Notes: generated from the letters alone by a model not told the origin. Counted from the first letter of the stretch, positions 50,901 through 60,353 are shown. The stretch is 64,000 bases of DNA from Candidatus Alistipes faecavium (GCA_019118605.1 DWYP01000016.1:1-64000), one strand, 5' to 3'. Numbers and translations are program-made.

Positions 50901-52361
50901 ATGAAAAAATTTTGGATCTTACTGCTGGCCGGAGGTGCGATGACGCTCGCACCGTCCTGCGACAAGGAAACGAAGGACGGACCGGGTTGTCCGGTCGTAT
51001 GCACCGTTCCGCCAACGGCCGAGATCGGCGGCGTGCTGACCATCGCCGGTGAAGGATTCGACGCCGCGGCCAAGATTGTCCTGGTGGATGAAACCACGAG
51101 CATCGAGACCGAACTCGAGAACCCCGAGATCACCGCGTCGGGCTACTCGGGAACCGTTCCCGTCACGATGACGCCCGGATCCTACGGCCTCACGCTCTAT
51201 CAGGAGGGAGTTTGGCCTCTCGGAGGATTCATTGAGCTGAAGGCTGCGGCCGACAAGGAAAATCCCGTGATGAGCGTAGTGCTGCCGGAGGCCATCCGGC
51301 TGAACCAGACGCTGGAGATCGCAGGTCTCGGATTCGCCGAAGGAATGGGTATCGTGCTGGAGAACACCGCCGACGAGTCGCGCAGAGAGCTGTCCGTCAC
51401 CCTTTCGAGCAGCGGCGTGTCGTGCGAAATTCCGGTGGGCATGAGCGCCGGGAACTACAACGTGATCCTCACGCAGGGCATCTACGAGTGGACCCTCGGC
51501 GAGAACATCCCCGCCGCAATCTACAAGCGGCTGGCAGGGTTCTCCCGGACGCTTGCCACGCAATACGAGGGCGTCACGCTCGAGGCACTTGCCAAAGCAT
51601 TCATTGATATGAGTTTTGCTGCTTCCGAGGAAGAGGCTCTGCTCTATGCAGAAGCGTATTTGCCGATGTTCGAGGACAGCGAAATGACGGTCGAATACTC
51701 CTTCACCTACGACGAAAACGGCAACCCGAAGAGCTCCACCACAAAAGGAATGGGCGCCGAGCAGGCCAGCGAATGGTTCTCCTTCACGGTGGACGGAGAC
51801 AAGATCTCGGGTATCAACAACAGCTTCGAGGAGGGAACCGACGGCATGCGTTCGTTTGAATGGACGATGTACAATGGGCGCGTCGACCAGACGGCCATCG
51901 CCTACGAAAAGCGTGAAACCGAGTATGTATGGGTTTACGATGACCTGGGCATGTGGACCGGCGTAAACTACAGCAGCAACAGCCCCTACATGAACATGGC
52001 CTACGACAACGGGAAGTTCCTCGGCAGCGAATGGCAGACCATGTTCGCCTACGATGCCGCACCGCAGCAGAACGCCATCTTCGGCATCGACATCGCCAAG
52101 TTCCTTTTCAGCTTCGAGGCGATCAACTTCATCGAGGCCGACCACCTGGCAGCCATCTGCCTGAACCTCGCCGGACAGCCCTCGCTGACACTGCCTTCGA
52201 CCATTACGGACATGTACGAAACGAAGTCGAACCTCACCTACACGCTCGACAACGACGGCTATGTCACCAAGATCGAGTGGTCGGCAGCAGGAGGCAAGGA
52301 CATGCTGATGGGAATCTTCGACATGAACAACAACACCTCGTACACCCTTATCTACGAATAG
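50901..52361 (+). CDS. Large lipoprotein with IPT/TIG-like repeats, function unknown
   Basis: A 486-residue lipoprotein (signal peptide with lipobox TLAPSC, Cys about residue 20). Residues about 32-115 and 120-205 are two similar Ig-like (IPT/TIG-type) segments, each starting with P-x-A/E and GxxLTIAGEGF or NQTLEIAGLGF. The C-terminal 280 residues are not recognised; they alternate polar beta-strand segments with many Asn, Gly and Tyr. It is the last gene of the SusCD operon, 48 nt after the second TlpA gene, and ends at a strong terminator. Codon use is less GC-rich than its neighbours in places. Confidence 0.7.
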   Translation: MKKFWILLLAGGAMTLAPSCDKETKDGPGCPVVCTVPPTAEIGGVLTIAGEGFDAAAKIVLVDETTSIETELENPEITASGYSGTVPVTMTPGSYGLTLYQEGVWPLGGFIELKAAADKENPVMSVVLPEAIRLNQTLEIAGLGFAEGMGIVLENTADESRRELSVTLSSSGVSCEIPVGMSAGNYNVILTQGIYEWTLGENIPAAIYKRLAGFSRTLATQYEGVTLEALAKAFIDMSFAASEEEALLYAEAYLPMFEDSEMTVEYSFTYDENGNPKSSTTKGMGAEQASEWFSFTVDGDKISGINNSFEEGTDGMRSFEWTMYNGRVDQTAIAYEKRETEYVWVYDDLGMWTGVNYSSNSPYMNMAYDNGKFLGSEWQTMFAYDAAPQQNAIFGIDIAKFLFSFEAINFIEADHLAAICLNLAGQPSLTLPSTITDMYETKSNLTYTLDNDGYVTKIEWSAAGGKDMLMGIFDMNNNTSYTLIYE

Positions 52362-52380
52362 CAGCACGCTGCAATGCTTC

Positions 52381-52408
52381 GAACGCCCGGCTCTTCGGCC
52401 GGGCGTTC
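52381..52408. terminator. Bidirectional terminator between the SusCD operon and the DUF45 gene
   Basis: GAACGCCCGGC and GCCGGGCGTTC form a perfect 11-bp stem with a 6-nt loop, followed by TTCTTTT on the plus strand, between convergent genes. Confidence 0.9.
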
Positions 52409-52463
52409 TTCTTTTGGCGTGTGTCAGTGCAGCACCGCAGGGTGCCGGATACGGATCGGGAAA

Positions 52464-53045
52464 TCAGAGGATGGTATAGCGGCGCAATTCGCGGCTCAGC
52501 TCCTTCTCCCGGCCGCCGGTCAAACGGTCGAGCAGCGCGTGGAAACGCGGCGAATGGTCGTGGTGCACCGTATGGCAGAGTTCGTGGAGGATCACAAAAT
52601 CGCGCAGCGACTCGGGAAGGATCATCAGATAGAGACTCAGCGAGATGTGGTTCGCCCCCGAACAGCTCCCCCACTTCGTGCGCGAGGCGCGGATCGAGAG
52701 TTTCGCACAGCGCAGGCCCGTTGCCGCCGACAGGCGGGCGATACGCGGCGGAAGATCCTCCTTCGCCGCGCGCCGCAGCTCCTCGAGGCGCGCCTGCTGC
52801 TCCCCGGGCGGGAGCGGCGGCGGAAGGGCCGCACGTTTGCGCGCCATGCGTTCGCGTGCCGCGAGCACCCATTCGGACTTCTCGTCCAGGAAAGCCAGCG
52901 CACGCCGCGCCGGCATCCGGCAGGGGTACACAAGGCGCACCTCGCCCGAAGGACGCACGTTGATCGAGACGCGACGGGCCCGGAGGCTCGGCGAGAGCGT
53001 CACCTCCCCCGCCACGGGATGCTGCACCACGGTTTGTTCCCTCAT
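52464..53045 (-). CDS. YgjP/DUF45-type metallopeptidase
   Basis: A 193-residue protein of the WLM/DUF45 metallohydrolase family. The zinc motif HELCHTVHHDHSPRFH near residue 145 contains HExxH plus the downstream third His, and TKWGSCSGANHISLSLYLMIL precedes it (key W, G, S, C, I, L), as in YgjP. Start placed at ATG 53045, which overlaps the stop codon of the upstream DUF4153 gene by 4 nt; the longer in-frame extension runs through that gene. Substrate unknown. Confidence 0.88.
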   Translation of the reverse strand: MREQTVVQHPVAGEVTLSPSLRARRVSINVRPSGEVRLVYPCRMPARRALAFLDEKSEWVLAARERMARKRAALPPPLPPGEQQARLEELRRAAKEDLPPRIARLSAATGLRCAKLSIRASRTKWGSCSGANHISLSLYLMILPESLRDFVILHELCHTVHHDHSPRFHALLDRLTGGREKELSRELRRYTIL

Positions 53046-54772
53046 CGCAACCACAGGGAATGCACCGTCAGGGAGGTAATCACGCCGACCGAATCGCGGC
53101 GCTCGAACGAAATATGGTCGAAAAGAATCCGGCAGCGGTCGTCGCGGTAGTCCAACAGCTGCAGGGCCTCTTCGGCGGAGGGTTCGACGCCCGACGAGGG
53201 GTCGAAACCGCTCCGTTGGAGCTGTTTTTTCAGCACCTCCGCGCCCGCGATTTCGAGCTCGGGGCGCTTCCCGCCGAGGTAAAAACGCAGCGTATCGTTT
53301 TCGAAGGCATAGGCCTCGGGGTCCCATACCGTCAGATTGACATGGCAGCGGGAATAACGGCCGTCGACCTCAAATCCGGCATTGTAAGGCAAATTGACCT
53401 CGACGAAGGGATTCGCCTCGATCTCCTCCCCGGCAGCCGGCTCCCAGCCCCACCGCACATAGTCGTGCATGACGGTGGGGAGGATCTCCACCAGGTCGTT
53501 CGGCCCCTCCACTCCGAAGCGGGCAAGCGCAGCGCTGTCGCGTTCGACATATTCCAGGGCCTCGTACAGTTCGCGGTACTCCTTCCGGCAAGCCGTATCG
53601 GCCAGCGAGGCGGGAGCGAGCGAGAGGCGTCCGGTCGCGGCATCGAGACGCCCGAGGCGCGCGGCAAGGCGTTCGGCGCGGCGCGTCTGCGACCGCAGGG
53701 CGGCCTGCTCGGGCTCCAGAGCCGGGATGTAGGCCACGGCGGCAAAGGCCGCGATCGCGCCCAGCACAACCCACAGGTAACGGCCCGTACGGCGCGAAAG
53801 GAAGAGCCCGATGCAGAGGGTCATCACCCCTCCGCAGAGAAGCAGGTAGATGCGCGGAACGGTGAGCCCGTATTCACCGACACGCCGTGCGACGCCGACC
53901 CAGAACAGGGCCGCGAGCGGCAGCGACAGAAGGCTGAAGCGGTCGTAGAACCAGTCGAGGGTGCGCTTTTCGAGAAGCAGGCGCAGGGCCTTGACCGCAA
54001 GGGCCGTCATCGTGAAGCCGAAGACCAGGTAGGCCACACCCCCTTCGGGGAGCGTCCACGTGAAGAGGATTTTCAGCAGGTAGAGGTACAGCACCGCGGC
54101 ATAGGCGGCGACGGCCGGGGTGAAGACCCAGTTCAGCAGGATCTCGAGAATCCGCGAACCCTTCACGCGGGCTTCCGCCCAGCGGTCGAGCATCAGCAGG
54201 AAGAGCGTCGGCACGGCGAGGAACTGCGTCACGACAAAGAGGTCGGCCGTGAGGTGCGCGACCCAGCGGGCCTCGGTGAACCCGAAGATGTAGGCCGCAG
54301 ACCAGAGGATCGCCTCGAAGAGCCCGTAGGCGACATAGGCGAAAAGCAGGGCCAGCACCGCCGAGCGCAGGTAGACAACGACGTCGGCGACGAAGCGTTC
54401 GTTCGACGAGGCCCTCCGGCAGGCAAGCAGCGCCAGCGGCGTGAGGATCAGCATCGTGATGACCGCCTGCGCCGATCCGACCCATTCGGAAAGGCCCGGC
54501 CAGAGGAACAGCGGCACGAACGGCGCCCACGTCACCCAGTAGATGCGGCGCCACGGCCCACGGCCCGCAAGGAGGTTGACGACGAGCAGCAACAGGGCGA
54601 CCCAGCCCATCACCAGCAGCCGCGGGCCGTTGGGTTCGCGGTCGGTTTCCAGGCTGACGATCAGCGTCACGCTCAGCGCCAGCAGCAGCGCCAGTTCCAG
54701 CGGATGGCGGCGCAGGACGCTCAGCAGCCCCGCACGGAGGTCGGCAAGGCGTTCGCGGAGATTCCACTTCAT
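53042..54772 (-). CDS. DUF4153-like multi-pass membrane protein
   Basis: A 576-residue protein with about 11-12 hydrophobic segments in the first 360 residues and a soluble C-terminal part. The layout and segments such as LFAYVAYGLFEAILWSAAYIFGF and LLEKRTLDWFYDRF match the DUF4153 family of Bacteroidota. No catalytic motif is seen. Its C-terminal 200 residues are exposed and rich in Arg, Ala and Glu. Its stop overlaps the start of the DUF45 peptidase by 4 nt. Confidence 0.72.
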   Translation of the reverse strand: MKWNLRERLADLRAGLLSVLRRHPLELALLLALSVTLIVSLETDREPNGPRLLVMGWVALLLLVVNLLAGRGPWRRIYWVTWAPFVPLFLWPGLSEWVGSAQAVITMLILTPLALLACRRASSNERFVADVVVYLRSAVLALLFAYVAYGLFEAILWSAAYIFGFTEARWVAHLTADLFVVTQFLAVPTLFLLMLDRWAEARVKGSRILEILLNWVFTPAVAAYAAVLYLYLLKILFTWTLPEGGVAYLVFGFTMTALAVKALRLLLEKRTLDWFYDRFSLLSLPLAALFWVGVARRVGEYGLTVPRIYLLLCGGVMTLCIGLFLSRRTGRYLWVVLGAIAAFAAVAYIPALEPEQAALRSQTRRAERLAARLGRLDAATGRLSLAPASLADTACRKEYRELYEALEYVERDSAALARFGVEGPNDLVEILPTVMHDYVRWGWEPAAGEEIEANPFVEVNLPYNAGFEVDGRYSRCHVNLTVWDPEAYAFENDTLRFYLGGKRPELEIAGAEVLKKQLQRSGFDPSSGVEPSAEEALQLLDYRDDRCRILFDHISFERRDSVGVITSLTVHSLWLR

Positions 54773-54899
54773 GGTTTCGGTCTTTTTCAGGTGGTTGGGG
54801 AAAAATCGCCCGGGCGGTCGGGAACCATCGGGGTTCGTCGGGGGCCAACGGGTTGTCGAAGGGTACCGGGTATTTCGGGTGTTGTCGGGTGTTGTCGGA

Positions 54900-55634
54900 T
54901 TACTCGCCGATGCGCTGGCGCACGACCTCGAAGAGCATCACGGCAGCGGCGGCCGAGACGTTCAGCGACTCGACATGGCCGATCATCGGGATGGCCAGCT
55001 GCTCGTCGCACAGCTTCAAGACCTCCTTCGAGATGCCCGTATCCTCGGAGCCCATCACCAGCGCCGTCGGGCGGCGGAAATCGGCGTCGTAGAGGAGTTT
55101 GCGGCTCTTCTCGGTAGCCGCGACGACCTGGAAGCCCTCCGTCTGCAGCTGCTTGAGCGTGTTGCGCACCGAGCCCACGCGGCAGACGGGGATCGTCGTG
55201 AGCGCCCCGGCCGACGAACGGATCGCCTCGGCATTCACCGGCGCGGAGTTCTTCAGCGGCGTGATGAGCCCGTGGGCCCCGGCACACTCGGCCGAGCGGG
55301 CGATGGCCCCGAAGTTGCGCACGTCGGTCACCCCGTCGAAGACCACTACAAGGGGCGGCTCGTCTTCGGGAACGCGCTCGAGGATGTCGGTCAGTTCGAC
55401 ATAGGAGATGGCCGCGGTCTGCGCCACGACGCCCTGATGGTTTCCCCGCGTGAGGCGGTTCAACTTCTCCACGGGCACCTCCTGCCAGCGCAGCCGGTGG
55501 CGGATGCAAAGATCCTTCAGCTCCTGCATCAGCTGTCCTTCGGCACCCTTGCGGATGTAGAGTTTTTCGATCTGCCGGCCCGACTCGACGGCCTCGGCAA
55601 CGGGACGTATCCCGAAAATCAGACTGTTATCCAT
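54900..55634 (-). CDS. SPOUT RNA 2'-O-methyltransferase, RlmB/TrmH family
   Basis: A 244-residue knotted methyltransferase. The N-terminal L30e-like substrate domain starts SLIFGIRPVAEAVESG, and the C-terminal SpoU domain has the three motifs: VRNFGAIARSAECAG near residue 107, LVMGSEDTGIS near residue 190 and IPMIGHVESLNVSAAAAVMLFE near residue 212. Length and order match RlmB, which methylates G2251 of 23S rRNA. It overlaps the end of the ABC-F gene by 8 nt. Confidence 0.92.
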   Translation of the reverse strand: MDNSLIFGIRPVAEAVESGRQIEKLYIRKGAEGQLMQELKDLCIRHRLRWQEVPVEKLNRLTRGNHQGVVAQTAAISYVELTDILERVPEDEPPLVVVFDGVTDVRNFGAIARSAECAGAHGLITPLKNSAPVNAEAIRSSAGALTTIPVCRVGSVRNTLKQLQTEGFQVVAATEKSRKLLYDADFRRPTALVMGSEDTGISKEVLKLCDEQLAIPMIGHVESLNVSAAAAVMLFEVVRQRIGE

Positions 55635-57579
55635 TGTATTGTTCCTCGGTGAGTTCCAGTTCGTAGGAGGCTTTCTCCCATTCGTGCATCAGGTGGTCGT
55701 AACGCGTCTTGAGGGTGTTGTAGGCCGCGTAGCCGGCCTCGTCGTAGGCGGTCGCCGCGGCGAACCTCGCATCGTACTCCGCGATCTGCCGCTCCACGTC
55801 GGCAAGCTCGGCCTCGATGCCCTCCACCGCGCGCCGCAGCTTGCGCAGCTGCTTCTCCTGCTCCTTCTTCTGCTCGTAGCTCAGGCGTCCCGAGGTCGCA
55901 GCCTTCGGCTCCTCGGCCTTCGCCGTCTTCGCCGCCGGGGTGTCGCGCCGCTCGATCTCCTGCAGCGACTCCAGCTTGCGCTTCTCCAGGAAGTAGTAGA
56001 TGCCCCCGAGGTACTCCTTCACGCCCCCGTCGCGGAACTCGTAGACCTTGTCGACCATGCCGTCGAGGAATTCGCGGTCGTGCGAGACGACGACCACCGT
56101 GCCGTCGTACTTCAGGATGGCGTTCTTGAGGATGTCCTTCGAGCGCATGTCCATGTGGTTCGTGGGCTCGTCCAGCACCAGCAGGTTGCGCGGCTCGAGC
56201 ATCATGCGCGCCATGGCCAGGCGCGCACGCTCGCCGCCCGAGAGCACCTTGACCTTCTTGTCGATGTCCTCCCCGCGGAAGAGAAACGCCCCGAGGATGT
56301 CCCGCAGGCGCGTGCGGATGTCGCCCACGGCCACGCGATCCAGCGTGTCGTAGACCGTGAATTCGCCGTCCATCAGGTCGTCTTGATTCTGCGCGTAGTA
56401 GCCGATGTTGACGTTCGCCCCGAGGCGGATCGAACCCTCGGTGGGCGTAAGCTGCCCCACGAGCATCCGCGCAAGGGTCGTCTTGCCCTCGCCGTTGCGA
56501 CCCACCAGGGCGATGCGGTCGCCCTTCCCGATCGTGAAGTTCGCTCCGCTGAAGACATGCTTCGAGCCGAACGACATCCCCGCATCCTGAATCTCGGCGA
56601 CGATCTGCCCCGAACGCGGCGCGGGCGGAAACTTGATGTTCAGCGTCGCGAGGTCTTCCTCCTCGACCTCCAGCCGCTCGAGGCGCTCCAGCTGCTTGAT
56701 GCGCGATTGCACCTGGTTCGACTTCGTGGGTTTGTAGCGGAACTTCTCGATGAACTCCTCGGTCTTCTCGATCATCCGCTGCTGGTTCTCGTAGGCCGCC
56801 AGCTGCTGGGCCCGCCGCTCGGCGCGCAGCACGACGTATTTCGAATAGGGAACCTTGTAGTCGGTGACCTTGCCCAGCGAAAGCTCGATCGTCCGCGTGG
56901 TCACGTTGTCGAGGAACGCCCGGTCGTGGGAGATCAGCAGCACCGCGCCGCTGTAATTCCTCAGGTACTCCTCCAGCCACTGGATCGACTCGAAGTCGAG
57001 GTGGTTCGTGGGCTCGTCCAGCAGGAAGATCGACGGACGCCGCAGGAGCAGCTTCGCCAGCTCGATGCGCATGCGCCAGCCGCCCGAAAACTCGCTCGTC
57101 GCACGCGAGAAGTCCTCGCGCCGGAAGCCCAGTCCGAGCAGCGTCTTCTCGATGTCGGCGTCGCGCGTCTCGCCGCCGAGGATGTGGTAGCGGTCCTGCG
57201 CGTCGTTGAGCCGGTGCAGGAGCTGTTCGTACTCCGCAGACTCGTAGTCCGTACGCTCGGCGATCTCGCGCGTCAGCCGCGCGACCTCCGCCTCCAGGCG
57301 CAGCACCTCCTCGAAGGCCTTCGCCGTCTCCTCGACAAGCGTCGTCGTATCGGCCACGCGCATCGTCTGCGGAAGGTAGCCGATCGTGCATTCGCCGTTG
57401 ATCGTCACGGCGCCCGAAGTGGGCTGCTGCTCCCCGGTAATCAGGCGCAGCAGCGTCGTCTTCCCCGCGCCGTTCCGCCCCACAAGGCCGATCCGGTCCT
57501 TGGGGTTGATCAGAAAGGAGATGTTGTCGAAGAGGGTCCAGCCCCCGTAGCTTACCGTCAGGTTATCGAGTGAAATCAT
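55627..57579 (-). CDS. ABC-F family ATPase (Uup/YdiF-like)
   Basis: A 650-residue cytosolic protein with two ABC domains in one chain and no membrane segments, the ABC-F type that acts on ribosomes or DNA. Domain 1 has GRNGAGKTT near residue 36 and FSGGWRMR near 155; domain 2 has GRNGEGKTT near 365 and LSGGERARLA near 455, each with Walker B. A linker around residues 245-300 and a charged coiled-coil C-terminus (about 545-650) are typical. Followed by rlmB with an 8-nt overlap. Confidence 0.93.
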   Translation of the reverse strand: MISLDNLTVSYGGWTLFDNISFLINPKDRIGLVGRNGAGKTTLLRLITGEQQPTSGAVTINGECTIGYLPQTMRVADTTTLVEETAKAFEEVLRLEAEVARLTREIAERTDYESAEYEQLLHRLNDAQDRYHILGGETRDADIEKTLLGLGFRREDFSRATSEFSGGWRMRIELAKLLLRRPSIFLLDEPTNHLDFESIQWLEEYLRNYSGAVLLISHDRAFLDNVTTRTIELSLGKVTDYKVPYSKYVVLRAERRAQQLAAYENQQRMIEKTEEFIEKFRYKPTKSNQVQSRIKQLERLERLEVEEEDLATLNIKFPPAPRSGQIVAEIQDAGMSFGSKHVFSGANFTIGKGDRIALVGRNGEGKTTLARMLVGQLTPTEGSIRLGANVNIGYYAQNQDDLMDGEFTVYDTLDRVAVGDIRTRLRDILGAFLFRGEDIDKKVKVLSGGERARLAMARMMLEPRNLLVLDEPTNHMDMRSKDILKNAILKYDGTVVVVSHDREFLDGMVDKVYEFRDGGVKEYLGGIYYFLEKRKLESLQEIERRDTPAAKTAKAEEPKAATSGRLSYEQKKEQEKQLRKLRRAVEGIEAELADVERQIAEYDARFAAATAYDEAGYAAYNTLKTRYDHLMHEWEKASYELELTEEQYNG

Positions 57580-57781
57580 ATGGATGTCCGTTGCGCTTCA
57601 GGCTCCGGGAGCGCGACGTCGCCACGCCGCCGGAACCGCACCGCAAAGGTAGCGATTTCTGCGCGAAATTCCGCCATCGGATCCCGGGGCGGCGCTATTT
57701 TTCGGAACATTTCGACGCCCGGGAAGGGAAAAGCGCCCCGGAGAGTCCGGAGCGCTTCGGTCATCTGCCCGCCGGGGGCCT
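57580..57781. other. Intergenic region with terminator of rpe
   Basis: On the minus strand AAGCGCTCCGG and CCGGGGCGCTT (57757-57730) pair and are followed by TTTTCC, a terminator about 25 nt past the rpe stop codon. The rest holds the 5' region of the ABC-F gene without a clear promoter. Confidence 0.6.
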
Positions 57782-58432
57782 CTACGCCTCGAGGATGCGC
57801 ACGATCTCCGCCGCGGGATCCGCCGCGCCGAAGACGGCGCTCCCGGCCACCAGCACGTCGGCCCCGGCGTCGTAGACCGCACGGGCGTTGCGCGCCGAGA
57901 TGCCGCCGTCGACCTCGAGGATCGTCTCCAGACCCTGCTCGCGGGCCATCGCACGCAGCTGTGCGATCTTGGCGAGCGACCCCTCGATGAACGACTGCCC
58001 GCCGAACCCCGGTTCGACGCTCATCACCAGCACCAGGTCGACCTTCGCAAGCAGGTCGTGCAGCACCTCGGCCGGGGTTCCCGGCTTGATCGAGATGCCG
58101 GCCTTCGCCCCGGCGCGTCGGATGCGCCCGATGCACCCCGCGGGATCGGCCGTCGCCTCGTAGTGGAAGGTCACAAGGTCGGCCCCGGCCTCGACGAAGC
58201 GTTCGACGTACCGCTCCGGCTCGACAATCATCAGGTGCACGTCGAGCAGTTTCGACGTCGCACGCCGGATCGGCTTCAGCACGGGGAATCCGAACGAGAT
58301 GTTGGGGACGAAAACGCCGTCCATCACGTCGATATGAACCCATTGGGCGGCGCTCGCGTCGACCATCCGGGTATCGCGCTCCAGGTGTCCGAAATCGGCC
58401 GAGAGCATCGAAGGGGCTACGGTTCTGTTCAT
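57782..58432 (-). CDS. rpe: Ribulose-phosphate 3-epimerase
   Basis: A 216-residue TIM-barrel epimerase interconverting ribulose-5-P and xylulose-5-P. The metal and catalytic residues are seen in APSMLSADFGHL (near residue 6), HIDVMDGVFVPNISFG (near residue 33), DVHLMIVEPERYV (near residue 64), VMSVEPGFGGQSFI (near residue 137) and EVDGGIS (near residue 174). Standard length. Confidence 0.97.
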   Translation of the reverse strand: MNRTVAPSMLSADFGHLERDTRMVDASAAQWVHIDVMDGVFVPNISFGFPVLKPIRRATSKLLDVHLMIVEPERYVERFVEAGADLVTFHYEATADPAGCIGRIRRAGAKAGISIKPGTPAEVLHDLLAKVDLVLVMSVEPGFGGQSFIEGSLAKIAQLRAMAREQGLETILEVDGGISARNARAVYDAGADVLVAGSAVFGAADPAAEIVRILEA

Positions 58433-58491
58433 GGCAGGGTCGGGAATGTTTCTTCTACAAAGATAGGATTTTTTCACCGTTCGGCATCCGT

Positions 58492-59706
58492 TCAGCGGGC
58501 TTTTTTGACTCCCCCGGCGCCGGGACGCAGGCGCGCGATCGTGCGGCGGATGGCCGCGGCGTCGAGCAGCGACATGAGGAGGCACACCACCCCGGCGCAC
58601 AGTGCCGTGAGGCCCGTTCCGGCGGGCGCATAATCCTCCTGCAGCGTTTCGAGCACCGGAAGGTAGGCCGCGCGCACGCCCCACGTCGCAGCCAGGGCGA
58701 CGAGCGTCACCCCGAGGTTCATCGCCACGGCGAGGCGCACGTAGGGTCGCGCCGCCTGCCGGGGCGCGTAGCCCAGCAGCAACAGGTCGGAGAGTTTGTC
58801 GCGGCTCTTCTGGAGCATGAGGAAGATGCTCAGGATCAGGATATAGAAGGCCATGACACTGAACAGCAGTCCGATACCGGCCGCGCTGCCCGCCGCCAGG
58901 CGCAGCATCCGCGCGGCCCGGCCCTCGTCGCGCACGTCGCCCTCCGTCTCGTACCCCTTGCGGGCGAGGTACTCCGTGACCGTCTCGTCGACCGGGTGCG
59001 ACGTCTCGACGATCACCCGCGAGGGGTTTCGGACGCCGCCGCGGCCGAAGCGGTCGTTCGACCAGCAGATGAACGCCTCCGGAACGAGGATGGTGTTCAG
59101 GCGGTTCGACAATCCGACGATCCGCCCGCGGAACGTCTCGCGGAGGCCGTTTCCCGAGAGCGTGAGGTCGATGCCCACGCTGCGGAAGATCCCCTCGGAG
59201 AGCTGCGGAAGCCCCTGCGAGCGCGCGAATCCGTAGTTGTAGAGGTTCACGTAGTTGCGAGGGATGATGATGGGCACCTCCCGCGAACCGGGCTCGTAGC
59301 CCCACTCCCCGGCGGCGACATCGAGGAACCGGTCGGGAACCGACTCGAAGAAGAGGTATGTCGAGAAGCGCATGCCCCCGGCGCCGACGCTTCCCGAGAT
59401 GCGGTAGTCGGCGGCCGTGAAGGGCCCGACGGCCGCCGTGAAGGGCTGCGCGGCAAGGTCGTCCATCTCCGCGGGGGTGAAGTCCGTGGATCCCACGCCG
59501 AGCGTCTGCAGCGCGCTGACACGCTTCGAGAGAACCAGGAAGTCGCCCCGCAGGAACGAGTCGGGCTGCGTGAAGAGCGGGCGGATGTCGCGGTAGGCCT
59601 GCACCGAAGAGAGCAGGATCGCCATGCCGACCATCCCGGCCAGCGAGAAGCCCGCGATCTGCGCGGCGCTCAGGTGGCAGCGCAGGAGTTTCCAGAGCAG
59701 CTTCAT
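58492..59706 (-). CDS. ABC transporter permease, FtsX/MacB-like
   Basis: A 404-residue membrane protein with one N-terminal helix (about residues 15-35), a large extracytoplasmic region (about 40-275) and three C-terminal helices (about 280-305, 330-350, 365-385). This is the MacB/FtsX-type permease topology. The DKLSDLLLLGYAPRQ segment between helices 2 and 3 is typical. It overlaps the ATPase gene by 4 nt (shared ATGA), so the two form one transporter. Substrate unknown. Confidence 0.85.
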   Translation of the reverse strand: MKLLWKLLRCHLSAAQIAGFSLAGMVGMAILLSSVQAYRDIRPLFTQPDSFLRGDFLVLSKRVSALQTLGVGSTDFTPAEMDDLAAQPFTAAVGPFTAADYRISGSVGAGGMRFSTYLFFESVPDRFLDVAAGEWGYEPGSREVPIIIPRNYVNLYNYGFARSQGLPQLSEGIFRSVGIDLTLSGNGLRETFRGRIVGLSNRLNTILVPEAFICWSNDRFGRGGVRNPSRVIVETSHPVDETVTEYLARKGYETEGDVRDEGRAARMLRLAAGSAAGIGLLFSVMAFYILILSIFLMLQKSRDKLSDLLLLGYAPRQAARPYVRLAVAMNLGVTLVALAATWGVRAAYLPVLETLQEDYAPAGTGLTALCAGVVCLLMSLLDAAAIRRTIARLRPGAGGVKKAR

Positions 59707-60353
59707 AGCGTAAGGATTTTATTGTACGGCAGGGGCAGGCGGTTGCCGACCGAGGTGACGAGGATTCCCGCACCCTGGCGCCGGGCCTCGTCGACGAGCA
59801 TGCGCGCGAGGATCTCCCCGTTCGCAGGGTCGAGGTGGCTGACCGGTTCGTCGAGCAGGATGAAGTCGAAGGGCTGGCACAGCGCACGCACGAAGGCCAC
59901 GCGTTGCTGCTGCCCGACCGAGAGGTGCGCCACGGGGGTGTCGCGTTTGTCGGCGAGGCCCGCCGCGGCGAGCAGCGCGTCGATCTCCTCCGCGCGGCGG
60001 AAGCCCGTCAGGGCGTTTTTCAGCTGCACGTTCTCCGCCACGGTCAGCTCCCCGAAGAGGCGCAGGTCCTGGAACAGGCAGCTCAGCGACCGGCGCCGCA
60101 GCGCCTCCCACTCCGCGGGGGCGTACGTCCGCGTGTCGCGTCCGTCGAAGAGGATGCGGCCCTCGTAGTCGTGTCGCGTGCCGTAGAGGAAGGCGCAGAG
60201 CGACGACTTCCCGGCGCCCGACGCCGCCTCGACAAGGCAATATTCGCCCCTCCGCAGGACAATCTCCTGCCGCCACACCTGCGAGGCGGCGGAGTGCGGC
60301 TGCCCGGCGAAGACCGCGGGAAGCACCCCCTGCAACGTGATGGTCTCGATCAT
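59703..60353 (-). CDS. ABC transporter ATP-binding protein
   Basis: A 216-residue ATPase. Walker A is EAASGAGKSSLC near residue 37 (the first Gly of the usual GxxGxGKS is replaced by Ala), Q-loop in CLFQDLRLFGE near residue 82, the signature LSVGQQQRVA near residue 140 (SVGQQ in place of SGGQQ) and Walker B FILLDEPVSHLDP near residue 163. Start at ATG 60353 gives the usual N-terminus. It pairs with the FtsX/MacB-like permease. Confidence 0.88.
   Translation of the reverse strand: MIETITLQGVLPAVFAGQPHSAASQVWRQEIVLRRGEYCLVEAASGAGKSSLCAFLYGTRHDYEGRILFDGRDTRTYAPAEWEALRRRSLSCLFQDLRLFGELTVAENVQLKNALTGFRRAEEIDALLAAAGLADKRDTPVAHLSVGQQQRVAFVRALCQPFDFILLDEPVSHLDPANGEILARMLVDEARRQGAGILVTSVGNRLPLPYNKILTL

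Noticed and set aside
53046..53327. N-terminal extension of the DUF45 peptidase
   Set aside because: It overlaps the DUF4153 gene on the same strand in another frame and is Arg-rich; the ATG at 53045 gives the normal family length.
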